Positions 1 to 5,137 of a stretch of DNA of 6,392 bases are shown piece after piece. The stretch is from Thermoproteota archaeon. GTDB taxonomy: Archaea > Thermoproteota > Thermoprotei > Thermoproteales > Thermocladiaceae. Location of the stretch: positions 1 through 6,392 of the forward strand of contig JAADDN010000049.1 of the NCBI GenBank assembly GCA_013153895.1, written 5' to 3'. The position numbers and the translations under genes are program-made. A model generated the notes under the pieces. The model was not told the DNA's origin, ran no database searches, and saw only the letters and a program-made list of their open reading frames with translations. The number at the start of each line of letters is the position of its first letter. Position 1 is the stretch's first letter.

Positions 1-1024
1 TTGGTTTTGTTGGTTCTTCTATTTTTGGTGTTGTTATGTTTTTTATTGTTTCTATGTTTGTTATTGTGTAGTTTGTTGTTATTTTTATTGTATTTTCTTT
101 GTTTTGTATTGTTATTGATTGTGTTATTGGTATTCCGTTTTCTAGTATACATGTTCTATATTTTATTGTTGTTATTTCCTGTCTATTTCTTATTAATGTT
201 TTTGCTATCTCTGTAAGATATTTTGATGCTTCTTTCTGGTTGAGGTGTGTTATCTCTATTATGTAGTTTAGTATTTTTCTGCTTATTATTGCTTTACTTA
301 AGTTTACTGTTCCTGTAAATGCGTATTCTATACATTTCTGATTATTAACGTATTCTTCTGCTATTGGGTTCAAGTTTTTGAATATTTCTGGTAAATATAT
401 TTCTGCTAATGCTCTCGCTGTTAATATAGTCATTATTACTTTTCTAGATTCCTCATTTTCTGGAAGCTTACTACTTATATGTAGAATCATGCATTGACCT
501 ACTCTAATTGTCTTATTAATGAGGACTCTACCGTTCATGTACTCATAAAAGATTATTAGACCTCTCATACAGACCTTACTCATCTTCTCATCATAACGTG
601 TATCAAATATTGTTAGATCTCTACATTTTATTACTTCTGTATCATTCATAGCATAATTACCTTCTCTCCTAATTATGATCAATCTATACTTCAGATCTCC
701 AACGTTCACGTATGTTATAGTGATGTTTTTATTCAATACTCTTCTAATATATGTAATATTTCTCATTATTGCTCTAGCATACGTGAAAACATGCATGTTT
801 AGCTTAGTTTCAGCATAGAATGATGCTTCAAGTTTGCTCATCTTTAGACCTATGCTTCTATTAAACATCATGTTCATCTTCTTAAGATAGTACCCTAACT
901 TGATAGTTCTAGTATAAGTTTTATGAGTAGTACTTAACTTGAGATGTGTTATAATTATTATTGCTATAATGATCAGTATCACTATTATGGAGATCAGAGC
1001 TATCTTCTTCATTCTCGATCTCAT
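1..1024 (-). CDS. Membrane-anchored extracytoplasmic protein of unknown function (3' end beyond window)
   Basis: Reading the minus strand from ATG at 1024 gives 341 uninterrupted codons up to the left edge, with no stop, so the gene is 5'-complete and 3'-truncated. The N-terminus (MRSRMKKIALISIIVILIII and a few more Ile) is a short basic stretch followed by about 18 hydrophobic residues: an uncleaved signal anchor or signal peptide. The rest is soluble-looking, with five cysteines and many N-x-S/T sequons (NRS, NIT, NKT, NDT, NLS, NYT), which fits an extracellular, possibly glycosylated domain. The last 60 or so codons before the edge are rich in Thr, Asn, Ile and Lys and end in Pro/Glu/Thr/Lys, like a linker. 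A second ATG four codons in (1012) gives MKKIALIS and is an equally good start, because a TATA box lies in register with each ATG. I recognise no family. The gene diverges from rpsC and shares its 105-base intergenic region. The open frame and signal anchor are seen; location and glycosylation are inferred. Confidence 0.8.
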   Translation of the reverse strand, partial: MRSRMKKIALISIIVILIIIAIIIITHLKLSTTHKTYTRTIKLGYYLKKMNMMFNRSIGLKMSKLEASFYAETKLNMHVFTYARAIMRNITYIRRVLNKNITITYVNVGDLKYRLIIIRREGNYAMNDTEVIKCRDLTIFDTRYDEKMSKVCMRGLIIFYEYMNGRVLINKTIRVGQCMILHISSKLPENEESRKVIMTILTARALAEIYLPEIFKNLNPIAEEYVNNQKCIEYAFTGTVNLSKAIISRKILNYIIEITHLNQKEASKYLTEIAKTLIRNRQEITTIKYRTCILENGIPITQSITIQNKENTIKITTNYTITNIETIKNITTPKIEEPTKP

Positions 1025-1031
1025 ATTAAGA

Positions 1032-1053
1032 CTTATTTAAAGAGTTTTTTATA
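1032..1053 (-). promoter_or_regulatory. Two TATA boxes for the minus-strand membrane protein gene
   Basis: On the minus strand, TATAAAAA (1053-1046) is centred about 26 bases before ATG 1024. TTTAAATA (1041-1034) is centred about 26 bases before the in-frame ATG at 1012. Both fit a leaderless archaeal transcript, so either or both may be used. The elements were read by eye and no start site was measured. Confidence 0.5.
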
Positions 1054-1111
1054 GTCTTACGTTATTGTCCTAATATGTTCATCATAGTCTTATGATGATG
1101 GGAGCGTAAGG

Positions 1112-1119
1112 TTATTTAA
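1112..1119 (+). promoter_or_regulatory. TATA-like element before rpsC
   Basis: TTATTTAA is preceded by the purine-rich GCGTAAGG, which resembles a BRE. Its centre is only about 14 bases before ATG 1130, so the usual 26-base rule would place the transcript start near 1142, inside the called reading frame. Another weak candidate, TTTTTATA at 1046-1053, would give a start near 1076 and a leader of about 54 bases. The choice affects the real start of uS3. Confidence 0.45.
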
Positions 1120-1129
1120 GTAGTTTAAC

Positions 1130-1825
1130 ATGCGTCTAACGGGGTCATATCTGGCTACTGGAGGTAAGAGGATACCTGTATATAAGAAGATAATTCAGGA
1201 GAACATTAAGAAGTGGATGGTAAAGGAGTTCCTAGAGTACAAGCTAGCTAAGATAGGCTACATAGACTGCGATATTCTTCGAAGTCCTCTTGGAACTAGA
1301 ATAATAATATATGCTGAGAGACCTAGCAGAATAATAGGTAGAAAAGGACAGAACGTGAGAGAACTACAACAGCTCTTAGCAACGAAGTTCGGAATTGAGA
1401 ACCCAATGATAGATGTTGCACCACCAAAAGAGAGACCAGAATACTACGCTAAGGTCATAGCTAACAGGATAGCATGGGCAATGGCTAAAGGAGTAAAGTT
1501 CAGGAGAGCAGCAATAATAGCAATAAGACAGCTAGTAGAGGCAGGCGTGAGAGGTGTCGAGATAACGATAAGTGGAAAATTGACAAGCGAGAGAGCAAGA
1601 TTCGAGAAGTTCATCTACGGAACAATATACAAGTGCGGTCACGATGCTAAGACCAAGGTAGATAAGTACATTGCACACGTCCTACTTAAACCTGGAATGT
1701 ATGGAATAGAGGTGAGATTACTACCACCTAGAAGACTAAGCGATGAGTTCTACATAAAGACTCCAGAACAGGTAAAACCAGAGGAAAAGCCTTTAGAAGC
1801 AGAAGCAAAACCCGAACAACAGTAG
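1130..1825 (+). CDS. rpsC: 30S ribosomal protein uS3
   Basis: This is a core protein of the small-subunit head at the mRNA entry site. Residues around 19-60 match the archaeal S3 N-terminal region, ending in the hallmark SPLGTRIIIYAERPSRIIGR. The KH type-2 loop is GRKG at residues 70-73. The C-terminal S3 domain follows (FRRAAIIAIRQLVEAGVRG, then ISGKLTSERARFEKFIYGT near residues 147-166, then LLKPGMYGIEVRLLPP), and the protein ends in a Glu/Lys/Pro-rich tail, common in archaeal S3. At 231 residues it is of normal size. ATG 1130 is the only ATG available upstream of the conserved region (a TAG precedes it), but it adds some 15 residues before the conserved part. A Shine-Dalgarno-like GGAGGT at 1160-1165 stands six bases before an in-frame ATA at 1172, so the mature start may lie there. 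It is first in a unit with uL29 and the Rpp29-like gene. The usual upstream rpl22 is absent. Confidence 0.96.
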   Translation: MRLTGSYLATGGKRIPVYKKIIQENIKKWMVKEFLEYKLAKIGYIDCDILRSPLGTRIIIYAERPSRIIGRKGQNVRELQQLLATKFGIENPMIDVAPPKERPEYYAKVIANRIAWAMAKGVKFRRAAIIAIRQLVEAGVRGVEITISGKLTSERARFEKFIYGTIYKCGHDAKTKVDKYIAHVLLKPGMYGIEVRLLPPRRLSDEFYIKTPEQVKPEEKPLEAEAKPEQQ

Positions 1826-1829
1826 GTGA
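1825..1829 (+). promoter_or_regulatory. Ribosome binding site of the uL29 gene
   Basis: GGTGA overlaps the last base of the rpsC stop codon and stands six bases before ATG 1836. It supports that start and translation from a shared rpsC mRNA. Confidence 0.6.
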
Positions 1830-1835
1830 ATAATC

Positions 1836-2213
1836 ATGAGAAAGCAGAAGCTTAATGCTGATACCATAAGATCAATGAGTAAAGAAGAGAGACAGAAACT
1901 CCTAGAACAACTTAGAGCAGAACTCCTCAAATTAATATCACAGAAAGAGAGAGGAGTAGTAGATAATCCAGGAAAGATAAGAGCAGTCAGAAGAGCAATA
2001 GCTAGAATACTAACAATAGAGAACGAGGAGAACCTGAAAGAGAAGGTACTAACATTCCTAGCAAACAACAAAGGTAAGGCATTCACTATAGAGGAAATAG
2101 CTGAGAAGATAAATGAGCCTAGAATATCATTCCTAAAACACGTAATATGGAGACTAATGTTAGAGAAGAAGGTAGTTAAGGTAGGTGTAAGAAAGATAGC
2201 AATTGCCCAGTAA
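1836..2213 (+). CDS. rpmC: 50S ribosomal protein uL29 with C-terminal winged-helix-like extension
   Basis: Residues 8-62 are a typical archaeal uL29 helical hairpin: a 'SMSKEERQKLLEQLRAELL' first helix, the link GVVDNPGKIRAV, then RRAIARILTIENEE. This protein sits on the large subunit at the peptide exit tunnel. Archaeal uL29 usually stops near 65-75 residues, whereas this frame continues to 125 without a break. Residues 66-125 read like a winged helix-turn-helix: a helix (NLKEKVLTFLANN), then FTIEEIAEKIN and RISFLKHVIWRLMLEKK as helices 2 and 3, and KVVKVGVRKIAIA as the wing hairpin. It begins 10 bases after rpsC with its own ribosome binding site and overlaps the next gene by 11 bases. The uL29 call is firm. 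The winged-helix fold is inferred from the predicted secondary structure pattern; its binding partner (rRNA, DNA or exit-site factor) is unknown. Confidence 0.9.
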   Translation: MRKQKLNADTIRSMSKEERQKLLEQLRAELLKLISQKERGVVDNPGKIRAVRRAIARILTIENEENLKEKVLTFLANNKGKAFTIEEIAEKINEPRISFLKHVIWRLMLEKKVVKVGVRKIAIAQ

Positions 2214-2469
2214 AAAACATAGAAGAAGTACTCGGAGCATAATTCCTCGAAAATTAAACATATTGTACAAGTTTGTAGAGTGTGTAAACTGTAGAAACAA
2301 GTACTGCAACGGTATTAAAGGCCTAGTGATAGAAGTATCAAAAACAAATATAAAGATATTAACAATATTTGGAGACATAGTAATAATACCATTAGAAGAA
2401 TGCATGTACTATGTTAGAATAAGTGATAGAAAAGAGATCTTAATAAATCCCAGACAGATAGAGAAATAA
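2203..2469 (+). CDS. rnp1: Probable RNase P protein component 1 (Rpp29/Pop4-like)
   Basis: Archaeal RNase P, which trims 5' leaders from pre-tRNAs, has an Rpp29 subunit encoded right after rpl29 in many genomes. This 88-residue frame is in that place. A basic N-terminus (residues 3-17, many Lys and Arg) is followed by a stretch resembling the Rpp29 Sm-like barrel: NGIKGLVIEVSKTNIKILTI (36-55), FGDIVIIPLEECMYYVRI (56-73) and a final NPRQIEK. The protein is divergent: the usual long N-terminal IGL..V-type strand is replaced by YKFVECVNCRNKYC, with three cysteines. TTG at 2203 is the likely start because it keeps the basic tail; it overlaps the end of the uL29 gene by 11 bases, and no ATG lies upstream in frame. 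The 3' end overlaps the convergent prenyltransferase by 30 bases. Identity rests on context plus partial similarity. The rps17 that normally follows is missing. Confidence 0.65.
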   Translation: MPSKKHRRSTRSIIPRKLNILYKFVECVNCRNKYCNGIKGLVIEVSKTNIKILTIFGDIVIIPLEECMYYVRISDRKEILINPRQIEK

Positions 2470-3312
2470 TGCATTAACTAGATAAGAGAGTATAAGTATG
2501 AACATTAACTTAAGTAATGTTCTCCTAAGTTTCTCATAATCCTGAACTTTGAATAGAGATATTACGTTAAGTATGGATACTACTATACAACATGAAGCAA
2601 GTATGAAGAATCTATTCATAAGTAGTGGACTAGAAAATACGTATCCTGCCAAGAGAAGTAAAAGTCCTGATGCTGTAACTTCAGATCCTATAGCAACTTT
2701 ACGTGATATATCGATACCATACTTTATAGGTAATGTTGAGAGTCCCGCTACTCTATCACCTTCAATATCTATTATCGTTTTTATAACTTCTCTTCCCAGG
2801 CATGCTATGAATGATGTAGCAAATAATAATAATGGTATCATGGATAATCTCTCCATACCGTATAGAAATGATAATGATGTTGTAAGAGATGTCAATATGT
2901 TTCCTATTAGACATACTCTCTTCAATCTAATATTGTATAATGTTCCGAGGATTATGGCTACAATATACACGATGAGTGATATAGTGTTCAATATATTGTA
3001 AATATATGCTAATGCTATAATGATTAGACCAGCTATTAGAGATATAAATGTTATTAATTTAGCTTCAAATATTGTAATTTCTCCTTTAACTAGAGGTGCT
3101 TCAGGTCTATTTATTCTATCTTCAGCAATATTACATAAGTCATTTAACGTGAATAAATATATCTCTGCTAGTAGAGCTGTGAAGTATAGGACTAGTAGTG
3201 TAAGAATGTTTATGTGAGAACTAGTTAACACATATGTTGATAATGGTACAAGACCTACAAAGAGACCATGTTCTATACGTGTCAGCTTTATGAAGCTTCT
3301 AAGTTTTCTCAT
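2440..3312 (-). CDS. UbiA-family prenyltransferase (possibly digeranylgeranylglyceryl phosphate synthase)
   Basis: This is a polytopic membrane enzyme of 290 residues with about eight or nine hydrophobic helices. UbiA enzymes transfer a polyprenyl group from its diphosphate, using two Asp-rich motifs that hold Mg2+. Motif 1 is NDLCNIAEDRINRPEAPLVKG (57-77) and motif 2 is KTIIDIEGDRVAGLSTLPIK (178-197), giving DxxxD at 182-186. YNIRLKR (126-132) is the other family landmark. Motif 1 usually reads NDxxDxxxD; here the third position is Asn61, with D58 and D65 kept. The DIEGD form and 'NRPEAPLVKG' resemble archaeal lipid enzymes that add the second geranylgeranyl chain, but a quinone or heme-related substrate cannot be excluded. 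ATG 3312 is set by a TATA box 27 bases upstream (leaderless). It is transcribed in the same direction as the ferredoxin, 87 bases downstream of it, but has its own promoter. Confidence 0.88.
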   Translation of the reverse strand: MRKLRSFIKLTRIEHGLFVGLVPLSTYVLTSSHINILTLLVLYFTALLAEIYLFTLNDLCNIAEDRINRPEAPLVKGEITIFEAKLITFISLIAGLIIIALAYIYNILNTISLIVYIVAIILGTLYNIRLKRVCLIGNILTSLTTSLSFLYGMERLSMIPLLLFATSFIACLGREVIKTIIDIEGDRVAGLSTLPIKYGIDISRKVAIGSEVTASGLLLLLAGYVFSSPLLMNRFFILASCCIVVSILNVISLFKVQDYEKLRRTLLKLMFILILSYLVNALFLYLSGIY

Positions 3313-3334
3313 TCATGTTTGAGTGAGGTGTATG

Positions 3335-3342
3335 GTTAAAAA
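3335..3342 (-). promoter_or_regulatory. TATA box of the UbiA-family gene
   Basis: On the minus strand the element reads TTTTTAAC, centred about 27 bases before ATG 3312. This predicts a leaderless mRNA starting at or very near the start codon. Confidence 0.5.
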
Positions 3343-3399
3343 TGATTATTTCTAGAGTAAGGATTTGAAATAGAAAGATCTTTTTCTAGGAAGAGACCC

Positions 3400-3744
3400 T
3401 TATGCTATTGGATCTACCTTAACTCCAAACTTCTCCTTCCACTTCTTAAATGCCTCGAGTATCTCAGGTCTCTTGTCAACTATCTTGAACCATGGCTTTG
3501 ACTTAGCCTCCTCTGGTGCCTCATTTGTGAGCCATATACATCCTACTGGACATGCCTTAATACACTCTGTCTCGTGACCTGGCTTACCGCCTTCACATCT
3601 CTCCCATATTAGCACTGGCTTACCTTCCTCATCAAGCTCTAGCGCATTGTTTGGACATACGCTTACACATGCTCCACATGCTATACATTGATCTCTATCT
3701 CTACATATTCGAGGCCATGAGGCTAGCTCTTCTACGCTCGCCAT
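3400..3744 (-). CDS. 2[4Fe-4S]-type ferredoxin with atypical second cluster motif
   Basis: A 114-residue soluble electron carrier. The first motif is canonical: C20-x2-C23-x2-C26-x3-C30-P (CIACGACVSVCP). The second half is unusual: C50, then ten residues (EGGKPGHETE), C61-x3-C65-P-V-G-C69. Thus the normal CxxCxxCxxxCP is replaced by one early Cys and an extra Cys after the CP. C14, in the N-terminal region, is an additional candidate ligand. The tail (residues 80-114, WFKIVDKRPEILEAFKKWKE and on) is an amphipathic extension. Such ferredoxins serve oxidoreductases in archaea; no partner enzyme is encoded nearby, so its redox partner is unknown. ATG 3744 fits a TATA box about 31 bases upstream. 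An upstream ATG ten bases away is out of frame. Family confident; cluster type (4Fe or 3Fe in the second site) cannot be told from sequence. Confidence 0.9.
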   Translation of the reverse strand: MASVEELASWPRICRDRDQCIACGACVSVCPNNALELDEEGKPVLIWERCEGGKPGHETECIKACPVGCIWLTNEAPEEAKSKPWFKIVDKRPEILEAFKKWKEKFGVKVDPIA

Positions 3745-3772
3745 ATCCGTGCATAGTTTCCTCTATCTCCGA

Positions 3773-3779
3773 TTTATGC
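3773..3779 (-). promoter_or_regulatory. TATA box of the ferredoxin gene
   Basis: On the minus strand, GCATAAATCGG contains CATAAAT centred about 31 bases before ATG 3744. This would give a leader of only about five bases. The next A/T-rich element upstream (GAAAAATCA near 3800-3808) is too far away for a leaderless start. Confidence 0.4.
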
Positions 3780-3883
3780 ATTCCTCATGGGAGAAGTATG
3801 ATTTTTCGCTTCATCTTTTCCAAGGACCCTACTTAATTAGGTCTTTCACTAGGTAAGTGTAAGTTCGTAGTGATCGTTCGTTA

Positions 3884-3900
3884 TCGAAGTATTTAAATAT
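3884..3900 (+). promoter_or_regulatory. Strong orphan BRE/TATA element in the 3745-4036 spacer
   Basis: CGAAG followed by TATTTAAATAT is the best match to an archaeal BRE plus TATA box in the window. On the plus strand it predicts a transcript start near 3921, but the next annotated gene starts at 4037 and has its own TATA box. The only reading frame nearby is 15 codons (3933-3980). The TATA core is palindromic, so it could also work leftward, where nothing is encoded before the ferredoxin promoter. It may be an upstream promoter giving the Roadblock gene a leader of about 116 bases, or the promoter of a small RNA. I saw no other structure in this 292-base spacer. Confidence 0.4.
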
Positions 3901-4007
3901 AGCGGTGCGTGTACAATTTACATAGGATAATTATGAGATGTATGCAACAGATTCAGCATGTTTATATCCCATTCGAGTAGTGTATAAAGATTCTGTATAG
4001 AATTCGC

Positions 4008-4016
4008 ATATTATAG
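4008..4016 (+). promoter_or_regulatory. TATA box of the first Roadblock gene
   Basis: ATATTATAG is centred about 26 bases before ATG 4037, which predicts a leaderless mRNA and supports that start codon. Confidence 0.5.
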
Positions 4017-4036
4017 AGTTAACATACATTACTCAC

Positions 4037-4456
4037 ATGTCAACAGCAAAGTCAGTAAATGTCCGTGAAGTAATAGACAAGCTAGCTAAAGAATTCTCAG
4101 ATAGATGTGGAGAAGACGTGATAGGAATAATAATACTTAGAGATGATGGACTACCAATATATTCATACTTCCTGAAGTACTCTGGAGATCCTAAAGATGC
4201 TGCAGCAATGATATCTCTAGCTATGGGACCTTCAAGAAGAGCATATAGAACACTTATGAACAATGCTAGACTAGACGAAGTAATACTTAGCGGTCCTGAA
4301 GGAAAGATAATAGTGAGATCACTACCATTAGACGAGTATATTGGAGGAAGAAGAATATACATCGGTGTACTAACAAGTAAGGAACCTAACCTAGGTCTAA
4401 TACTGACAGAGCTTGACAGACTCTGCAGAGATGTTTTAAATATATTCCTACGATAA
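4037..4456 (+). CDS. Roadblock/LC7 domain protein
   Basis: A 139-residue single-domain protein of the Roadblock/LC7 family, small dimeric scaffolds that bind or regulate Ras-like GTPases (MglB in bacteria; many unassigned copies in archaea). The order is: an N-terminal helix (VREVIDKLAKEFSDRC); strands VIGIIILRDDGLPIYS (28-43); the family helix KDAAAMISLAMGPSRRAYRT (53-72); hairpin LDEVILSGPEGKIIVRSLP; strand IYIGVLTSKEPNLGLILTEL; and the closing helix LDRLCRDVLNIFL. Length and layout are normal. It is followed after 58 bases by the V4R-like protein gene, and a paralogue begins at 6274 with the same RDDGL strand motif. No GTPase is encoded in the window, so the partner is unknown. Codons are strongly A-ending. 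Confidence 0.85.
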   Translation: MSTAKSVNVREVIDKLAKEFSDRCGEDVIGIIILRDDGLPIYSYFLKYSGDPKDAAAMISLAMGPSRRAYRTLMNNARLDEVILSGPEGKIIVRSLPLDEYIGGRRIYIGVLTSKEPNLGLILTELDRLCRDVLNIFLR

Positions 4457-4482
4457 GTATGCAATAAGTTCATAATACTTCA

Positions 4483-4490
4483 CAATAAAG
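4483..4490 (+). promoter_or_regulatory. TATA-like element before the 163-residue protein gene
   Basis: CAATAAAG is centred about 28 bases before ATG 4515, so this gene may have its own leaderless promoter although it lies only 58 bases behind the Roadblock gene. A nearby ATG at 4508 is out of frame and closes after four codons. Confidence 0.35.
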
Positions 4491-4514
4491 TGATCTAAAA
4501 CAAGTACATGATCG

Positions 4515-5006
4515 ATGTATAGAACATTAGATATAGAGATAACTGAGTTAGATATAAGAGACCTAGCTATAATATCATTAATAATATCAGCACACTTCAC
4601 AATGACAGGAAGAGGATGGTTAACATTGCTGAGAGAAGCAGCAAGAAATATAGCGAGGATACTCATAATGAAAGGACTAATAGAAGATACAGACATAAAT
4701 ACAGTAATAAGATCATTATCAAACATAATAATAAACAAGAACGGTGCTACGAGAATAGAACATAAGGTGGAGGGAGACTCAATACAGGTAGAGATAGAGA
4801 ACTGCACATTCAATAAAATATGTATAACATTAAACAAAATAGAACAACAATTAACCTGTCTAAGAAAAAGACCGCACCCCCGACCCTGCCCAGTAGCAAT
4901 ACTCTACTCAGAACTACTAACAGAATATACAGAATCACAATACGACATATACGACATAGAGCAGCAAGAAAACAAGTGTAGACTAGGAATAATAAGGCTC
5001 ATATGA
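4515..5006 (+). CDS. Uncharacterised protein with faint V4R-like layout
   Basis: I do not recognise this 163-residue protein with certainty. It has an N-terminal helical half (residues 14-72, including LLREAARNIARILIMKGLIE) and a beta stretch (TRIEHKVEGDSIQVEIENC, 79-97). These are followed by C103, C115, a proline-rich RKRPHPRPCP (117-126), a helix VAILYSELLTEYT, and the end YDIYDIEQQENKCRLGIIRL. The order helix, strand pair with an acidic residue, 'CP' helix and closing 'C..G..' strand recalls V4R (4-vinyl reductase) small-molecule binding domains, whose last strands carry paired cysteines. The similarity is only at the level of pattern. It lies between two Roadblock paralogues, so a shared signalling role is possible but unproven. 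Its stop codon is one base from the 3' end of the convergent tRNA. Codons are strongly A-ending (ATA, AGA, TTA). Confidence 0.8.
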   Translation: MYRTLDIEITELDIRDLAIISLIISAHFTMTGRGWLTLLREAARNIARILIMKGLIEDTDINTVIRSLSNIIINKNGATRIEHKVEGDSIQVEIENCTFNKICITLNKIEQQLTCLRKRPHPRPCPVAILYSELLTEYTESQYDIYDIEQQENKCRLGIIRLI

Positions 5007-5007
5007 C

Positions 5008-5123
5008 TGGTGCGGGGGGTGGGATTTGAACCCACGCAGGCCTACGCCAGCGGATCTTAAGTCCTTAGGGGTAGGGGGTTGAGCCCCCTACTGCCCCCTT
5101 TGGCCAGGCTCGGGCACCCCCGC
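5008..5123 (-). tRNA. tRNA-Leu (anticodon UAA), intron-containing, CCA encoded
   Basis: The minus strand gives a full cloverleaf once a 28-base intron is removed. The acceptor GCGGGGG (5123-5117) pairs perfectly with CCCCCGC (5018-5012), followed by A73 and an encoded CCA (5010-5008). T8 and G9 are present. After splicing the anticodon stem is GCGGA/TCCGC around the loop CTTAAGA, with anticodon TAA at 5059-5057, which decodes UUA leucine codons. A 14-base variable arm marks it as a class II tRNA. The T arm is GTGGG-TTCAAAT-CCCAC. The spliced length is 88. A TATA box centred about 32 bases upstream predicts a start a few bases before the mature 5' end. The high GC content suits a hyperthermophile. 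Confidence 0.96.
5065..5092 (-). other. 28-base tRNA-Leu intron at position 28/29
   Basis: The intron runs from AGTAGG to CCTAA on the minus strand, splitting the 5' strand of the anticodon stem between C28 and G29 rather than the canonical 37/38. GTAGGGGG pairs with CCCCCTAC as the inner helix, loop CTCAA. Exon GGGG pairs with intron CCCT (one G-U) as the 4-bp central helix. The two 3-base bulges are GC^A and AA^G, each cut after its second base: a complete bulge-helix-bulge motif. Only this cut restores the GCGGA/TCCGC stem. Confidence 0.9.
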
Positions 5124-5137
5124 CTTTATCGATAACA

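Noticed and set aside
1..216. Plus-strand Leu/Val/Phe-rich frame that looks like a membrane protein
   Set aside because: It is the complement of Asn/Thr/Ile/Lys-rich codons in the long minus-strand gene and has no start signals of its own.
1090..1110. ATGATGATG run as a C box of a C/D guide RNA
   Set aside because: No CUGA D box or second C'/D' pair follows at a suitable distance; the same search in the 3900-4036 spacer also failed.
3651..3836. Plus-strand 61-codon frame over the ferredoxin start
   Set aside because: It overlaps the cysteine-motif region of a clear ferredoxin gene on the other strand, and its content is explained by antisense codons.
3933..3980. 15-codon frame after the orphan promoter as a coding gene
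   Set aside because: It is too short to judge from one sequence and has no ribosome binding site; it is reported only as part of the promoter observation.
4033..4473. Minus-strand 146-codon frame opposite the first Roadblock gene
   Set aside because: It is Ser/Ile/Leu-rich, has no family pattern, and mirrors a well-supported gene.
5071..5091. Perfect GC-rich inverted repeat that looks like a terminator hairpin
   Set aside because: It is the inner helix of the tRNA intron; removing the intron restores a standard anticodon stem.
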